Numbered from the stretch's first letter, positions 1-8,056 are shown. The stretch: 64,000 nucleotides of DNA from VXNE01 sp965205735 (GCA_965205735.1 OZ242179.1:1674001-1738000); one strand, 5' to 3'. The notes: generated by a model from the letters alone, not told the origin. Translations and numbers: made by a program.

Positions 1-236
1 GGCGCTGTTCAGCTGGATGGCCCTGGTGGGCGTCGTCCGCGCCGAGTTCCTTCGCGCGCGCAACTTCGAGTTCGTCTGGCGGCCCAATCGCTCGGCGTCT
101 CGAACCTGACGATCCTTCGCCGCCACGTGCTTCCGAACGCCATGGTCGTCACGCTGACCGACTTGCCGTTAATATTGAACCGCTCGATCACTGCGCTGAC
201 CGCGCTACACTTCCTGCGATTCGGACTGCCCATGGA
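1..236 (+). pseudogene. YejE-type peptide ABC permease fragment
   Basis: Inner-membrane permease of the oligopeptide/microcin C ABC transporter family. Only the C-terminal half is inside the window. Reading from base 2 gives a permease-loop-like segment (FSWMALVGVVRAEFLRARNF) that hits a stop near 109. A different frame continues from about base 86 with RRHVLPNAMVVTLT and ITALTALHFLRFGLP, the conserved EAA-loop and C-terminal region of YejE/DppC-like permeases. So there is a frameshift or small deletion near 80-90. The homology stops at FGLP near 232, short of the usual C-terminus, where an unrelated gene body begins. Seen: frame change and abrupt end. Known: family motifs. Inferred: a dead gene cut by a rearrangement. 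Confidence 0.7.
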
Positions 237-317
237 GGGGACTTCCTGTCAAGCAAAGCAGCAATCGCAACAGCAGAGGCATGGCAGGATGCATTTAACA
301 ACCTGGACACTTCGGCC

Positions 318-626
318 ATGGCTGATAACTGTAATTTTCCACACGTTCGGTTGGCCAAGGGCGCATGCACGCGATTTGAAACCCGTCAGGATTTTCTCGA
401 CGATCACGCACGCATGAAGGATAGTCTGGCATCGGAGGCCTGGGCGCACACTACAATGGAGACTGTGAACGCCGTTCAGGAGGGGCCGGGCAAAGTCCAT
501 CTGGCCATTGTGCAACTTCGAGAACATGCAGACGGCACCGTTTACAGACCGTTCAACACCTTCTGGATTGTGACCCTGCAAGATGGCCACTGGGGCATTC
601 AATTCCGATCCAGTTTTCTGAGCTGA
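318..626 (+). CDS. NTF2/SnoaL-like protein, 5'-truncated
   Basis: Small protein of the NTF2-like fold with no assigned reaction. The 102-residue reading frame contains FPHVRLAKG, TRFETRQDF, a Gly-Pro-Lys-Val-His strand and the end WGIQFRSSF, a pattern I associate with uncharacterised SnoaL-like proteins. Protein-like sequence extends upstream in the same frame to about base 240 (AEAWQDAFNN, typical of the first helix) with no ATG, GTG or TTG to start it. The natural N-terminus therefore seems to have been lost at the junction with the permease fragment. The ATG at 318 lies inside the domain. It could be a pseudogene or be translated as a shortened product. It ends 13 bases before the next operon starts. 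Confidence 0.55.
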   Translation: MADNCNFPHVRLAKGACTRFETRQDFLDDHARMKDSLASEAWAHTTMETVNAVQEGPGKVHLAIVQLREHADGTVYRPFNTFWIVTLQDGHWGIQFRSSFLS

Positions 627-639
627 AAGGGCGAAGGGG

Positions 640-1431
640 GTGCAAGTTATCCAAATAGCCGACAGCATTACCAAGCTTGGCCTTGAGTTTCGGGGAACTG
701 TCCTCGTCGCGGGTTCGCACGGAGGCAGTTACTGTGGCTATTTGGCAGCCTTGGCCGGACTGCGCGGAGTAATTTTGAACGACGCTGGAGTCGGCCTGGA
801 TCGAGCCGGCCTTGCTGCGCTCGAATACTTGCAGCCACTTGGCGTTGCTGCTGCAACCGTTAGCCATATTTCGGCACGCATCGGGGATGGTGCGGATATG
901 TTTGCGCGCGGGCTCCTCAGCCATTGTAATGAGGTGGCGGGTAGCCTCGGCTGCATGGCTGGTCAGACCTGCCGGGAAGCAGCCGAATTCATGCGCCAAG
1001 GTCAAACATTTGCAGGCGAGGTGCCGACCTACGACGAGTCGCGCGCCCTGCTACACCGGACACCGGTTCGCGTGATCGCCTGCGATTCAGCCGCCCTGGT
1101 CGAGAGCGGCGATGCCGGAGCCATCATTATCACCGGATCACACGGTGGTATTCTGGCAGGCAAACCTGGTTACGGGATTGCAGCGCAGGCCCGCGGAGCC
1201 GTATTCAACGACGCTGGCGTCGGCATCGATCAGGCCGGTATCCAACGCCTCGACGTGCTGGATCGGGCCGCTATCCCGGCTGCTACCGTCGATGCTGCGA
1301 GCGCTCGCATTGGCGATGCACGGTCGGCTTGGGAATGCGGTGTCATCTCACACCTCAACTCGCAAGCCGCCAATCACGGCATTATGATCGGCATGTCGGT
1401 GCCTGACTTCGCGGAGCGGCTTAGCCGATGA
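640..1431 (+). CDS. Unknown protein with two GSHGG-type repeats
   Basis: Protein of 263 residues that I do not recognise as a named family. It is clearly an internal duplication. GSHGG occurs at residues 25-29 and 166-170, NDAGVG at 47-52 and 190-195, SARIGD (ARIGD in context) at 78-83 and 221-226, and a Ser-His-x-Asn motif near 94-97 and 237-240, an offset of 141-143 residues. The regular glycines and the conserved Ser/His suggest a binding or catalytic fold, possibly two half-sites. No signal peptide or membrane segment is visible, so it is probably cytoplasmic. The start is GTG at 640 behind a purine-rich GAAAGGGCGAAGGGG stretch. It is the first gene of an apparent four-gene operon with three TPP-enzyme genes (16-base gap to the next), so a role in handling the same substrate is likely. 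That role is an inference from context. Confidence 0.75.
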   Translation: MQVIQIADSITKLGLEFRGTVLVAGSHGGSYCGYLAALAGLRGVILNDAGVGLDRAGLAALEYLQPLGVAAATVSHISARIGDGADMFARGLLSHCNEVAGSLGCMAGQTCREAAEFMRQGQTFAGEVPTYDESRALLHRTPVRVIACDSAALVESGDAGAIIITGSHGGILAGKPGYGIAAQARGAVFNDAGVGIDQAGIQRLDVLDRAAIPAATVDAASARIGDARSAWECGVISHLNSQAANHGIMIGMSVPDFAERLSR

Positions 1432-1447
1432 CCGAAAGGAGGATCGA

Positions 1448-3181
1448 TTGTCTTCAATGATATCCATGAACGGCGGACGGGCCCTGGCTGAAATGCTCAA
1501 GCTCCATAACCCCGCCCCGATGTTCGGCATGGCTGGGTTTCAGCTTTTGCCCTTTTACGAGGCGGTGCGCGAGCTGGGGCTCGAACATAACTTGATCAAC
1601 GACGAGCGCTGTGGCGTATTCGCGGCCGACGCCTGGGCGCGGGTGACCGGCCGGCCTGGAATCTGCGACGCGACGCTCGGACCAGGCGCCACGAACCTGG
1701 TCACGGGTCTGGTCGAGTCGCTGAACGCAGGTGTGCCCCTTATCGTGATCGTTGGCAACAGTAATCGCGATCATTCCTGGAAAAATATGACGCAGGAGGC
1801 TCACCAGTCAGAAATTCTGGCTCCAGCGATTAAGTCCCTGATCCGAATTGAACAAGGTCTGCGCATTCCGGAACTCGTACGGCGGGCCTATGCCATTGCG
1901 ACCTCCGGGCGGCCGGGTCCGGTCGTTATAGATGTACCCGAAGACGTGGCCCACGGCGAGTATGATTTCCCCAGCGATGATCTATATGCCGATCCGGGCA
2001 CCCTTTCCGTCCCGGCCCTGCGCTCGCGGCCCGGTCGGGAAGCCCTGGCCGAGGCCGCAGAACGATTACGTAGCGCAGAACGTCCAATCATCCTGGCTGG
2101 AGGCGGCGTGCATCTCTCGGGCGCCTACGACGAACTGCTTACATTTGCCGAGGCGATCGGTAGTCCGGTCGCCCAGACCCTCAGCGGCAAAGGGGCGATC
2201 CCCTGCACGCATCCGCTCAGCGTGGGCCTGTTCGGACGCTGGTCCAGGATTGCCAACGACCTGATCGAGTCGGCAGATTGCATCTTGTCTGTTGGTTGCA
2301 AGATGGGTGAGATAGCCACTAAACGTTATGCCCTGATGCCGCGCGGGGTCCCGTTCATCCATCTTGACATTGTGGCCGAGGAAATCGGCCGTACCACACA
2401 CACGGACGTTGCGCTTTGGGGCGATGCCGCCGAGGGGCTGCGGGACCTGGACTCCTGTCTGGCCGACGATGTGGAGGCCATACAAGCTCGACGCGTCGAC
2501 TATTTGGCCGAGGTGGCGCGGCGAATGGCCGCTTGGCGAGCTGAAGCCGAAGCCCGATACGCCTCTGATGAGCGCCCGATAGACATGGCCCGCTTAATTC
2601 GTGAGCTGCGGGGCGTAATGCCCGACGACGGTTTGCTGGTGGTCGATGGCGGCTTCGCAGCTCACTGGACCGGTTTGCTCTACGACTCCAAGCGGGCCGG
2701 ACGCAGCTATATAGCCAATCGAGGTTTTGCGTCGATTGGCTACGGGCTGCCGGGCGCCATAGGAGCACAGCTGGCTGCGCCAGACTCGGCCGTGGTCGGA
2801 CTGACGGGAGATGCCGGCTTCAACATGGTGCTGGGAGAACTCGAAACCGCGCGCCGCCTGGGTCTCGGCTTTACGCTGGCCATTGTGAATAACGCTGCCT
2901 CTGGCTACGTCAAAGCGCTCCAACATAACATGTATGGGGCAGGCAACTATCAGTCAAGTGACTTGAGTGAAACCAATTATGCGAACGTGGCCCGCGAACT
3001 TGGCTGTCAGGGCATCCGGGTTGACGACCCAGCCGAACTGGCGACGGCCTTCGCGGCAGGCATCGCCGAGCGCGACAGGCCGACGATCATCGATGTAGTC
3101 GTGACCCGCGATCCCTCAAAGATGCTACCTGGTGTTGACAGCCGGACGATGCCGATAAAAAAGGGCGACAGACCTGCATAG
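1448..3181 (+). CDS. TPP-binding acetolactate-synthase-like enzyme
   Basis: Thiamine-diphosphate enzyme of the acetolactate synthase/oxalyl-CoA decarboxylase/benzoylformate decarboxylase superfamily, 577 residues, the usual length. The N-terminal Pyr domain has the proton-relay Glu in NDERCGVFAADAWARVTG (E53), followed by a typical GPGATNL loop. The central domain has the Rossmann-like ILAGGGVH segment near 215. The C-terminal PP domain has the Mg/TPP motif GDAGFN (Asp about 455) closed by IVNN about 26 residues later. Substrate cannot be read from the sequence: decarboxylation or carboligation of a 2-oxoacid is the family reaction. The start chosen is TTG at 1448, because AAAGGAGGA (1435-1443) lies 4 bases upstream. 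An ATG at 1457 would be 13 bases away. It sits between the duplicated GSHGG gene and an E1 alpha/beta pair. Confidence 0.88.
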   Translation: MSSMISMNGGRALAEMLKLHNPAPMFGMAGFQLLPFYEAVRELGLEHNLINDERCGVFAADAWARVTGRPGICDATLGPGATNLVTGLVESLNAGVPLIVIVGNSNRDHSWKNMTQEAHQSEILAPAIKSLIRIEQGLRIPELVRRAYAIATSGRPGPVVIDVPEDVAHGEYDFPSDDLYADPGTLSVPALRSRPGREALAEAAERLRSAERPIILAGGGVHLSGAYDELLTFAEAIGSPVAQTLSGKGAIPCTHPLSVGLFGRWSRIANDLIESADCILSVGCKMGEIATKRYALMPRGVPFIHLDIVAEEIGRTTHTDVALWGDAAEGLRDLDSCLADDVEAIQARRVDYLAEVARRMAAWRAEAEARYASDERPIDMARLIRELRGVMPDDGLLVVDGGFAAHWTGLLYDSKRAGRSYIANRGFASIGYGLPGAIGAQLAAPDSAVVGLTGDAGFNMVLGELETARRLGLGFTLAIVNNAASGYVKALQHNMYGAGNYQSSDLSETNYANVARELGCQGIRVDDPAELATAFAAGIAERDRPTIIDVVVTRDPSKMLPGVDSRTMPIKKGDRPA

Positions 3182-3205
3182 ACAAATAGTCGAAAGGAAA
3201 AACAA

Positions 3206-4171
3206 ATGACGCTTACTGCTGAGAAACAACTTGAGATGCTGCGCTTGATGCAAACCATCCGCCTCTTTGAGGAGCGGGCCTCAGATGACTATATGGCCGG
3301 AGCCATCTACGGCGTAGTTCACTGTTATATCGGTGAGGAAGCGGTGGCTGTAGGAATCTGCAGCGCACTGACCAGGGATGATCGGATCATCAGTACGCAC
3401 CGCGGCCATGGGCACTGCATTGCCAAAGGCGCTGATCTAAATCGAATGATGGCCGAACTTTATGGCCGGCGAACTGGATACTGCAAGGGCAAAGGTGGCT
3501 CCATGCACATTGCTGATTTTGGCATTGGTATGTTGGGCGCCAATGGTATCGTCGCCGGGGGAATCCCGATCGTGACGGGAGCTGGCCTGGCGGCCCAGCT
3601 TGAAGGAAAAGGGCGGGTGGCCGTCTCTTTCTTTGGCGACGGCGCTTCGAACGCGGGCCCCTTCCACGAGTCGATTAACATCGCCGCGACGTGGAAGCTG
3701 CCAATGCTCTACGTTTGCGAGAACAATCTGTGGTCCGCCTCTACGGCGGCTGCGGATACTTTGGCGGTGGACGACGTGGCGGCTCGTGCTGCGGGATATG
3801 GAATTCCAGGAGTGATCGTGGACGGCAACGATGTCACGGCCGTTTATGAAGTCGCTGCGGCCGCAGTCAGCAGAGCGCGAGCCGGTGGAGGTCCCAGCCT
3901 CATCGAATGCAAGACATATCGCTCGCGTACTCATACCGAGAGACGCTCAGCCGAAGACCTGCGTCCACCCGATGAGGTCGAAGCCTGGCGGCAGAGAGAC
4001 CCGATCAAACGTCTGGTCGCCGATCTGATGGGGCAGGCAGTTCTGAATGACGAAGCCTGGCAGATTATGAATGACGGGATTTCTCAGGAGATCAAAGCGG
4101 CGGTGAAATTTGCAGAAGATAGCCCGTTTCCAGAACCGAAAGACGCACTCGAAGACGTCTTTGCCCAATAG
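3206..4171 (+). CDS. 2-oxoacid/acetoin dehydrogenase E1, alpha subunit
   Basis: Alpha subunit of a heterotetrameric thiamine-diphosphate E1 dehydrogenase of the pyruvate/acetoin (AcoA/PdhA) type, 321 residues. It should carry out the TPP-dependent decarboxylation step together with the beta subunit encoded next. Visible motifs are the substrate-side HRGHGH segment, the glycine-rich GRRTGYCKGKGGSMH region, and the TPP/Mg motif GDGASNAG (about residue 145) closed by CENN. RSRTHTERRS near 235 corresponds to the phosphorylation-loop region of PdhA-type subunits. The start is ATG 3206, with AAAGGAAAAA just upstream. The gap to the upstream TPP enzyme is 24 bases and to the beta gene 19 bases. No E2 (lipoyl acyltransferase) or E3 gene follows, unlike usual aco or pdh operons. 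Confidence 0.88.
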   Translation: MTLTAEKQLEMLRLMQTIRLFEERASDDYMAGAIYGVVHCYIGEEAVAVGICSALTRDDRIISTHRGHGHCIAKGADLNRMMAELYGRRTGYCKGKGGSMHIADFGIGMLGANGIVAGGIPIVTGAGLAAQLEGKGRVAVSFFGDGASNAGPFHESINIAATWKLPMLYVCENNLWSASTAAADTLAVDDVAARAAGYGIPGVIVDGNDVTAVYEVAAAAVSRARAGGGPSLIECKTYRSRTHTERRSAEDLRPPDEVEAWRQRDPIKRLVADLMGQAVLNDEAWQIMNDGISQEIKAAVKFAEDSPFPEPKDALEDVFAQ

Positions 4172-4190
4172 CTGCAAAGGGACATTTACT

Positions 4191-5195
4191 ATGCGAAAAA
4201 TCTCATATGCTCAAGCCGGTATGGAGGCGCTCATCGAAGAAATGGGCCGGGATCCGACCACCATTCATCTTGCAACGAACGCCCCTGAGAAGCTCGTTGA
4301 AACCTTCGGACCCGCGCGGATTCGAGCCACGCCGATTGCCGAAGGTGCTTTTACCGGCATTGCCGTAGGCGCTGCTGGCTCTGGCCTTCGACCGATCGTC
4401 AACTGGAGCATGGTGACGTTTTCTTTTGTTGCTATGGATCAAATCGTCAATCAGGTGGCTAAGATTCACTATATGTTTGGCGGACAGGCGAAGTTTCCGA
4501 TCACATTTCGCACCTCCGTCGGTGGTGGCGGGCGAATGGCTGCCCAACACTCCCAGAGCCCGTACTCCATGTTCATGAATCTGGCCGGTCTAAAGATGGT
4601 CTTGCCTTCGACACCCTACGATCTGAAGGGCCTGCTCAAATCCGCGATTCGTGACGACAACCCCGTTATCTCATTCGAGTCCGGCCGTCTGATGGGCCTT
4701 GAAGGTGAGGTGCCCGACGAAGAATATACCGTGCCGTTGGGTCAGGCCGATATCAAACGAGAAGGCAGCGACGTTACGGTAGTGGCCCTGGCTTGGTTAG
4801 TACATGAGGCTCTAGCTGCGGCCGAAATACTTCAGCAGGAAGGTATTTCCGTCGAAGTGGTAGATCCTCGCACCCTGGTTCCAATGGATGTTGCCACGAT
4901 CAGGGCTTCCGTTCAGAAGACCGGCCGGCTGGTGATCGCTGACGGAGCGGGCGCGACTGCCGGTGCCTCGGCCGAGATTGCAGCGGCGGTCGGAGAGCAC
5001 GGGGAGACGTTTGCCAAGATGAAGGCACCGGTGAAGCGCGTTTGCGCGCTCCATGTGCCGATTCCGTACAGTCCGCCCCTTGAAGATCACGTATTCCCGG
5101 ATCGGAACAAAATTATCGCCGGCGTGCGTGAAGTCCTAATTGGCCCGCGAAGGCAGCGCGACGGTTACAGTGCCGTGAGCAGTGGGAAGGAGTGA
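4191..5195 (+). CDS. 2-oxoacid/acetoin dehydrogenase E1, beta subunit
   Basis: Beta subunit of the E1 component, 334 residues, pairing with the alpha subunit just upstream to form the alpha2-beta2 enzyme. The Pyr domain carries the activating Glu in TPIAEGAFTG (E51). FVAMDQIVNQVAKIHYMFGGQ and the GGGGRMAAQHSQS loop are classic for AcoB/PdhB. The C-terminal transketolase-type domain contains EVVDPRTLVPMD. The start is ATG 4191 with AAAGGGA about 10 bases upstream; the reading frame is open further upstream, but that extension overlaps the alpha gene and is not conserved in type. The segment after DPTTIHLATNAPEK is less typical than the VFLLGEDV of standard beta subunits, so the partner or substrate may be unusual. 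This is the last recognisable gene of the operon. Confidence 0.87.
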   Translation: MRKISYAQAGMEALIEEMGRDPTTIHLATNAPEKLVETFGPARIRATPIAEGAFTGIAVGAAGSGLRPIVNWSMVTFSFVAMDQIVNQVAKIHYMFGGQAKFPITFRTSVGGGGRMAAQHSQSPYSMFMNLAGLKMVLPSTPYDLKGLLKSAIRDDNPVISFESGRLMGLEGEVPDEEYTVPLGQADIKREGSDVTVVALAWLVHEALAAAEILQQEGISVEVVDPRTLVPMDVATIRASVQKTGRLVIADGAGATAGASAEIAAAVGEHGETFAKMKAPVKRVCALHVPIPYSPPLEDHVFPDRNKIIAGVREVLIGPRRQRDGYSAVSSGKE

Positions 5196-5290
5196 CTGGT
5201 TCTCATTTCGCACGTTGATTTCTACCAGGTGGCCCCCTGCCTCCTCGTACTTCTTTACGACACCGAGGCCGCGTTCGCAGTCAGTCTCTG

Positions 5291-5782
5291 GTGGTTCGAT
5301 TCACTTGGTGCTCGGCGTCCGCCGACGGCCCCATGCTCGGGATCCTCCATATGGGCGCCGCTCGCCCGACACCGGGGGTCCTGCGAAATCTGGTTGTAAC
5401 CGTCGGTGAAGACATAAAAGCCGGGCGATACGGCAATTTCTCGTTGTTTGTTTGCAGCGAGGACGAGGACACGCGTAGCGTGATTGGCGATGTCGCCGCA
5501 GCGAGAAACGTTGCGATGTTCGTTTGCTCCTCTTCCTCCGACGTCGAGCACGCAGTACCCGTCGGTGTACTCACCGCTAAGGATCGTGAAACCCTGCACC
5601 TTGTCTCGCAGGCCGATGGGACCGTTACCGCATTGGGCCTTGCCGAACAGGTCAATATCGAGAAAACGGCAGCAGGAAATCGCTTGGTTTCGCTGCAGAA
5701 AAAGGGCTACCTACAGCGTGTGGAGCAGCCGCATCCTGCCGGCGATCTTTTCGTCGACCCTCGCTCGGTGCATTTGACTTAG
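5291..5782 (+). CDS. Unknown protein with C-terminal winged helix
   Basis: Function unknown. The C-terminal 60 residues (LHLVSQADGTVTALGLAEQV, then AAGNRLVSLQKKGYL and VEQPHPAGDLFVDPRS) look like a MarR/ArsR-style winged helix: helix, recognition helix with an Asn-Arg-Leu pair, then a wing. The preceding part reads as a beta-alpha domain (FSLFVCSEDEDTR, VAMFVCSSSS). That architecture resembles an uncharacterised family of presumed regulators. The GTG start at 5291 is uncertain. Good protein-like sequence (HVDFYQVAPCLLVLLYDTEAA) also exists upstream in another frame from about 5207, so a frameshift near 5290-5330 may have split the gene. It follows the TPP operon on the same strand, 95 bases after the E1 beta stop, and could regulate it. 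Confidence 0.5.
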   Translation: MVRFTWCSASADGPMLGILHMGAARPTPGVLRNLVVTVGEDIKAGRYGNFSLFVCSEDEDTRSVIGDVAAARNVAMFVCSSSSDVEHAVPVGVLTAKDRETLHLVSQADGTVTALGLAEQVNIEKTAAGNRLVSLQKKGYLQRVEQPHPAGDLFVDPRSVHLT

Positions 5783-6357
5783 CTGACTTCCTTCAGGCCT
5801 GTCTAGAAGGCATCGTCCTCGACGGCTAGGTGGCGATCCGTTCAGCCCGGGCTCTCTCACTGCGTACCGAGTCTCGACACCCCGAGTCTCGTCCCTGTCG
5901 GGCTTTCATCCCTATCGCAGGCGCGCTAGACATGTCATCGGCGTCCTTGGGCGCATTGGTCGCACTTGCCGAGGGCGCGCACGTCATTGCCGCGTAATAG
6001 GTGCTCAAATGCCGAAAGTCCTCCGCGCCCACTCTCCGATCGCCGAGTGCTGCAGGTGGAACGCGCCGGCCTCTCCCGGGTCTCCCTGACCCCCTACAGC
6101 GCCCACCCGAAAGTCTCCGATCCCCGGAACGAATATCCGACAGCACGGTCGACGCCGGCGGCGGTGCCGGCATGGATCTCCGCTTTGCCGGACTGAAACC
6201 GTGCGGCCTTGCGTCTGTAGCGACAATCAAGGTGAGAGAGCGTGTTGCCTCATCCAAGAATGCTCCGCAGTGTGGGCGCGTTGGGCGTTCGCAGCGATCC
6301 TCGTCGTGCAGGCGTTCCTGTCGCTCTTCATCATCCGCAACATCTTGCCGTGAGGGG
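5783..6357. other. Non-coding or decayed stretch
   Basis: About 575 bases without a convincing gene. All long frames here are composition-driven. The one suggestive element is a hydrophobic tail on the plus strand near 6270-6354, reading AVWARWAFAAILVVQAFLSL and ending at TGA. It could be the last transmembrane helix of a lost membrane protein. No start or upstream homology was found. Confidence 0.4.
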
Positions 6358-7107
6358 TCAAGGATTGCCCCGAAGCCGGTAGTGGTACCGCCCGGCCATT
6401 TGCATGCCGAGCGCCTCGTAGAGCGCGATGGCCGGGACGTTCGACGCTAGGACGACGAGGAACAGCAAGTCCGCTCGGTTCTTGGCCGCGAATCGGGCCG
6501 CTGCCTGAATCAGTACCCGTGCCGCGCCCCGGCGACGGAAGGCGGGCAGCACTTCGACAGTGTGGACCATCGAGATCGCATCGTTGGCTGCGACGAACGC
6601 GGTTCCCGCCGGTCGCTCGTCCACTCGGGCAAGCAGGAATCTTTTCGGTACGACCACCCTGTCCATCACCGCCCACCTCCCAGGGCCGATGCCACCCTTC
6701 TCCCAGATGGCCTCGTGGGCTTTTGTCCGGCCGCTCGATGATTCGACGCGGGAATCAGCGGATCGCTCGCCGGAGGGAATGTCGGCCAACATGTTGACCC
6801 GCGCCGCGTAAACAAGGGTCGGATCGACCACGTCGTGGCCGCGCGCTTCGAGCTTCGCGTCGAGCGACTCGTCGTCAGATGTCAGCCGAAAGAGCGGATC
6901 CTGACCGAGCGCCCGCATCGCTGCTTCAGCCGTAGCTACGTCCCCCGAACCGGACGCCGCGGACACGCGCTTGCCCCCATTCACGCCATCACCACCCACC
7001 TGGCGCCCTTTCACGCCCTGGCGCACCCGCCATCCGTCGACTTCCGCGGTCTGCGCGGGAGGCCAAGTCGCATGCAGCGCATCGAAGAAGCGTTGCTGGT
7101 CGATCAA
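6358..7107 (-). CDS. GNAT-family N-acetyltransferase
   Basis: Acetyl-CoA-dependent N-acetyltransferase of unknown acceptor, cytosolic. The C-terminal GNAT domain is clear: a strand with TAFVAANDAISMVHTVEVLP, the acetyl-CoA pyrophosphate loop RRRGAARVL, and the closing ASNVPAIALYEALGM helix typical of motif B. The N-terminal half (RFFDALHATWPPA, GKRVSAAS, DESLDAKLEARGHDVVDPTL) fits proteins in which a degenerate N-terminal GNAT-like lobe precedes the active one. The TTG at 7107 is chosen as start because coding character begins there (LIDQQRFFDALHATWPP), which gives 249 residues. Upstream codons in the same open frame look non-coding. It converges on nothing recognisable and lies 47 bases downstream of the glutathione peroxidase gene on the same strand. 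Confidence 0.72.
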   Translation of the reverse strand: MIDQQRFFDALHATWPPAQTAEVDGWRVRQGVKGRQVGGDGVNGGKRVSAASGSGDVATAEAAMRALGQDPLFRLTSDDESLDAKLEARGHDVVDPTLVYAARVNMLADIPSGERSADSRVESSSGRTKAHEAIWEKGGIGPGRWAVMDRVVVPKRFLLARVDERPAGTAFVAANDAISMVHTVEVLPAFRRRGAARVLIQAAARFAAKNRADLLFLVVLASNVPAIALYEALGMQMAGRYHYRLRGNP

Positions 7108-7154
7108 GTCAGACGACCTCGCGGATTCGCCCCGACCGGACCGATGGCCAGCGA

Positions 7155-7622
7155 CTACACACCGCGCGCCGCGAGATCCTCGGCAACCTGCTTCGGCGTG
7201 ACCCGGGGCTCGTACCGCGCCAGCACCTCCCCGCCACCGCTGACCAGGAACTTGGTGTAGTTCCACGCGATGTCCGCGCCACCACTCACTTCCTGCGCCT
7301 TGAGGAAGCGGTAGAGGTCGCAGGCGCCGGCACCGTTCACTTCGATCTTCTCAAACATCTGGAAGTTCGCGTCATAGCGCGACTTGGCGAACTCGAGAAT
7401 CTGCGCGTTCGTTCCCGGTTCCTGCCCGCCGAACTGGTTACACGGGAACCCAAGCACCGTCACCTTGCCTTCTGACTCCAATGTACGCAGACCTGCGTAC
7501 TGACCCGTGAGGCCTCACTGGCTGGCGAGGTTCACGACCAGGCATGCCTGTCCCTTGTACTGCTCGAAGGAGAGCGGTTCGCCGGTGATGGCGTTCATCA
7601 TCAGATCGTGGAACTCGGACAT
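7155..7622 (-). CDS. Selenocysteine glutathione peroxidase (UGA-containing)
   Basis: Thiol/glutathione peroxidase that reduces hydroperoxides. The frame from ATG 7622 reads SEFHDLMMNAITGEPL, then CLVVNLASQ, then TGA at 7517-7515, then GLTGQYAGLRTLES and on to the end. In this family the residue after NxAS(x) is the peroxidatic Cys or Sec (NVASKCG or NVASLUG), so the TGA is codon 36, exactly at the catalytic site. The remaining active-site residues are present: GFPCNQFGGQEPG (Gln) and IAWNYTKFL (Trp, Asn). Total length is 155 with Sec, normal for a bacterial GPx. An fdhF-like SECIS hairpin follows the TGA. An automatic annotation would call only a 108-residue fragment from 7481. Alternative: a nonsense mutation in a dead gene, but the hairpin argues against this. 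The decoding genes selA-D are not in the window. Confidence 0.8.
7483..7500 (-). promoter_or_regulatory. Candidate bacterial SECIS hairpin
   Basis: On the mRNA strand this is GUACGCA-GGUC-UGCGUAC, a perfect 7-bp stem with a GGUC loop. It begins 14 bases after the UGA, with the loop G 21 bases after it. The apical part GCAGGUCUGC is the same as the apical SECIS of E. coli fdhF as I recall it, where the loop lies 18 bases after UGA. Bacterial SECIS elements lie inside the coding region just behind the Sec codon and bind SelB. The bulged U described for fdhF is not obvious here. Confidence 0.75.
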
Positions 7623-7889
7623 GGCTACTCGCCTGCAACAGTCTTGGACGAGAGACTATTCTTAGGGCGTGTCGAAATCCACGTCCAGCATGAACCTCGA
7701 ACTTCTGCTCGCCCAGTGGAGCGGAATCCTTCCACTGGCCCGCCATCCTTCGAACCGACCTTGAGATATGCTGTGGTACGCGCTGCAAGCGGTTTGTTGC
7801 ATGAAGCGCAACGACGAACCTGCCAAGGTGTGCCAGCGATGCCTGGACCACCGCGCCGCCCTCCTCGGTTCATCTTGCTGCCCGACACA

Positions 7890-8056
7890 CTAGTGCTCCG
7901 TCAAACCTAAATCTACGGGTATCTGCGGGTCTTTTTGGCCCCTGGCTTCGTTGCTCCTCCTTGTGTGGTGCCTGCCACACCGCGTCGTCGCGCCTCGCCA
8001 GGAACCAAAAATCCCTCGCAGCTACACTCGCATTTTTAGGCTTGACGGAACACTAG
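7890..8056. mobile_element. MITE-like inverted-repeat element, copy 1
   Basis: A 167-bp sequence bounded by CTAG at both ends and by imperfect terminal inverted repeats. The left end CTAGTGCTCCGTCAAACCTA matches the complement of the right end CTAGTGTTCCGTCAAGCCTA. It has no coding capacity. An internal GTGTGG-TGCCTG-CCACAC hairpin lies near 7963-7980. A second near-identical copy is at 18555-18707 and pieces of a third occur inside 16937-17143. This is the build of a non-autonomous miniature element, perhaps with a CTAG or TA target. It sits just upstream of the XRE-ImmA promoter region. Confidence 0.7.

Noticed and set aside
7608..7889. Small frames with CxxC-like motifs between the GPx gene and the MITE
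   Set aside because: Reads such as RRCASCNKPLAARTTAYLKV (minus) and DEPAKVCQRCLDHRAAL (plus) do not fit a known zinc-ribbon family, and both lack a convincing start region.
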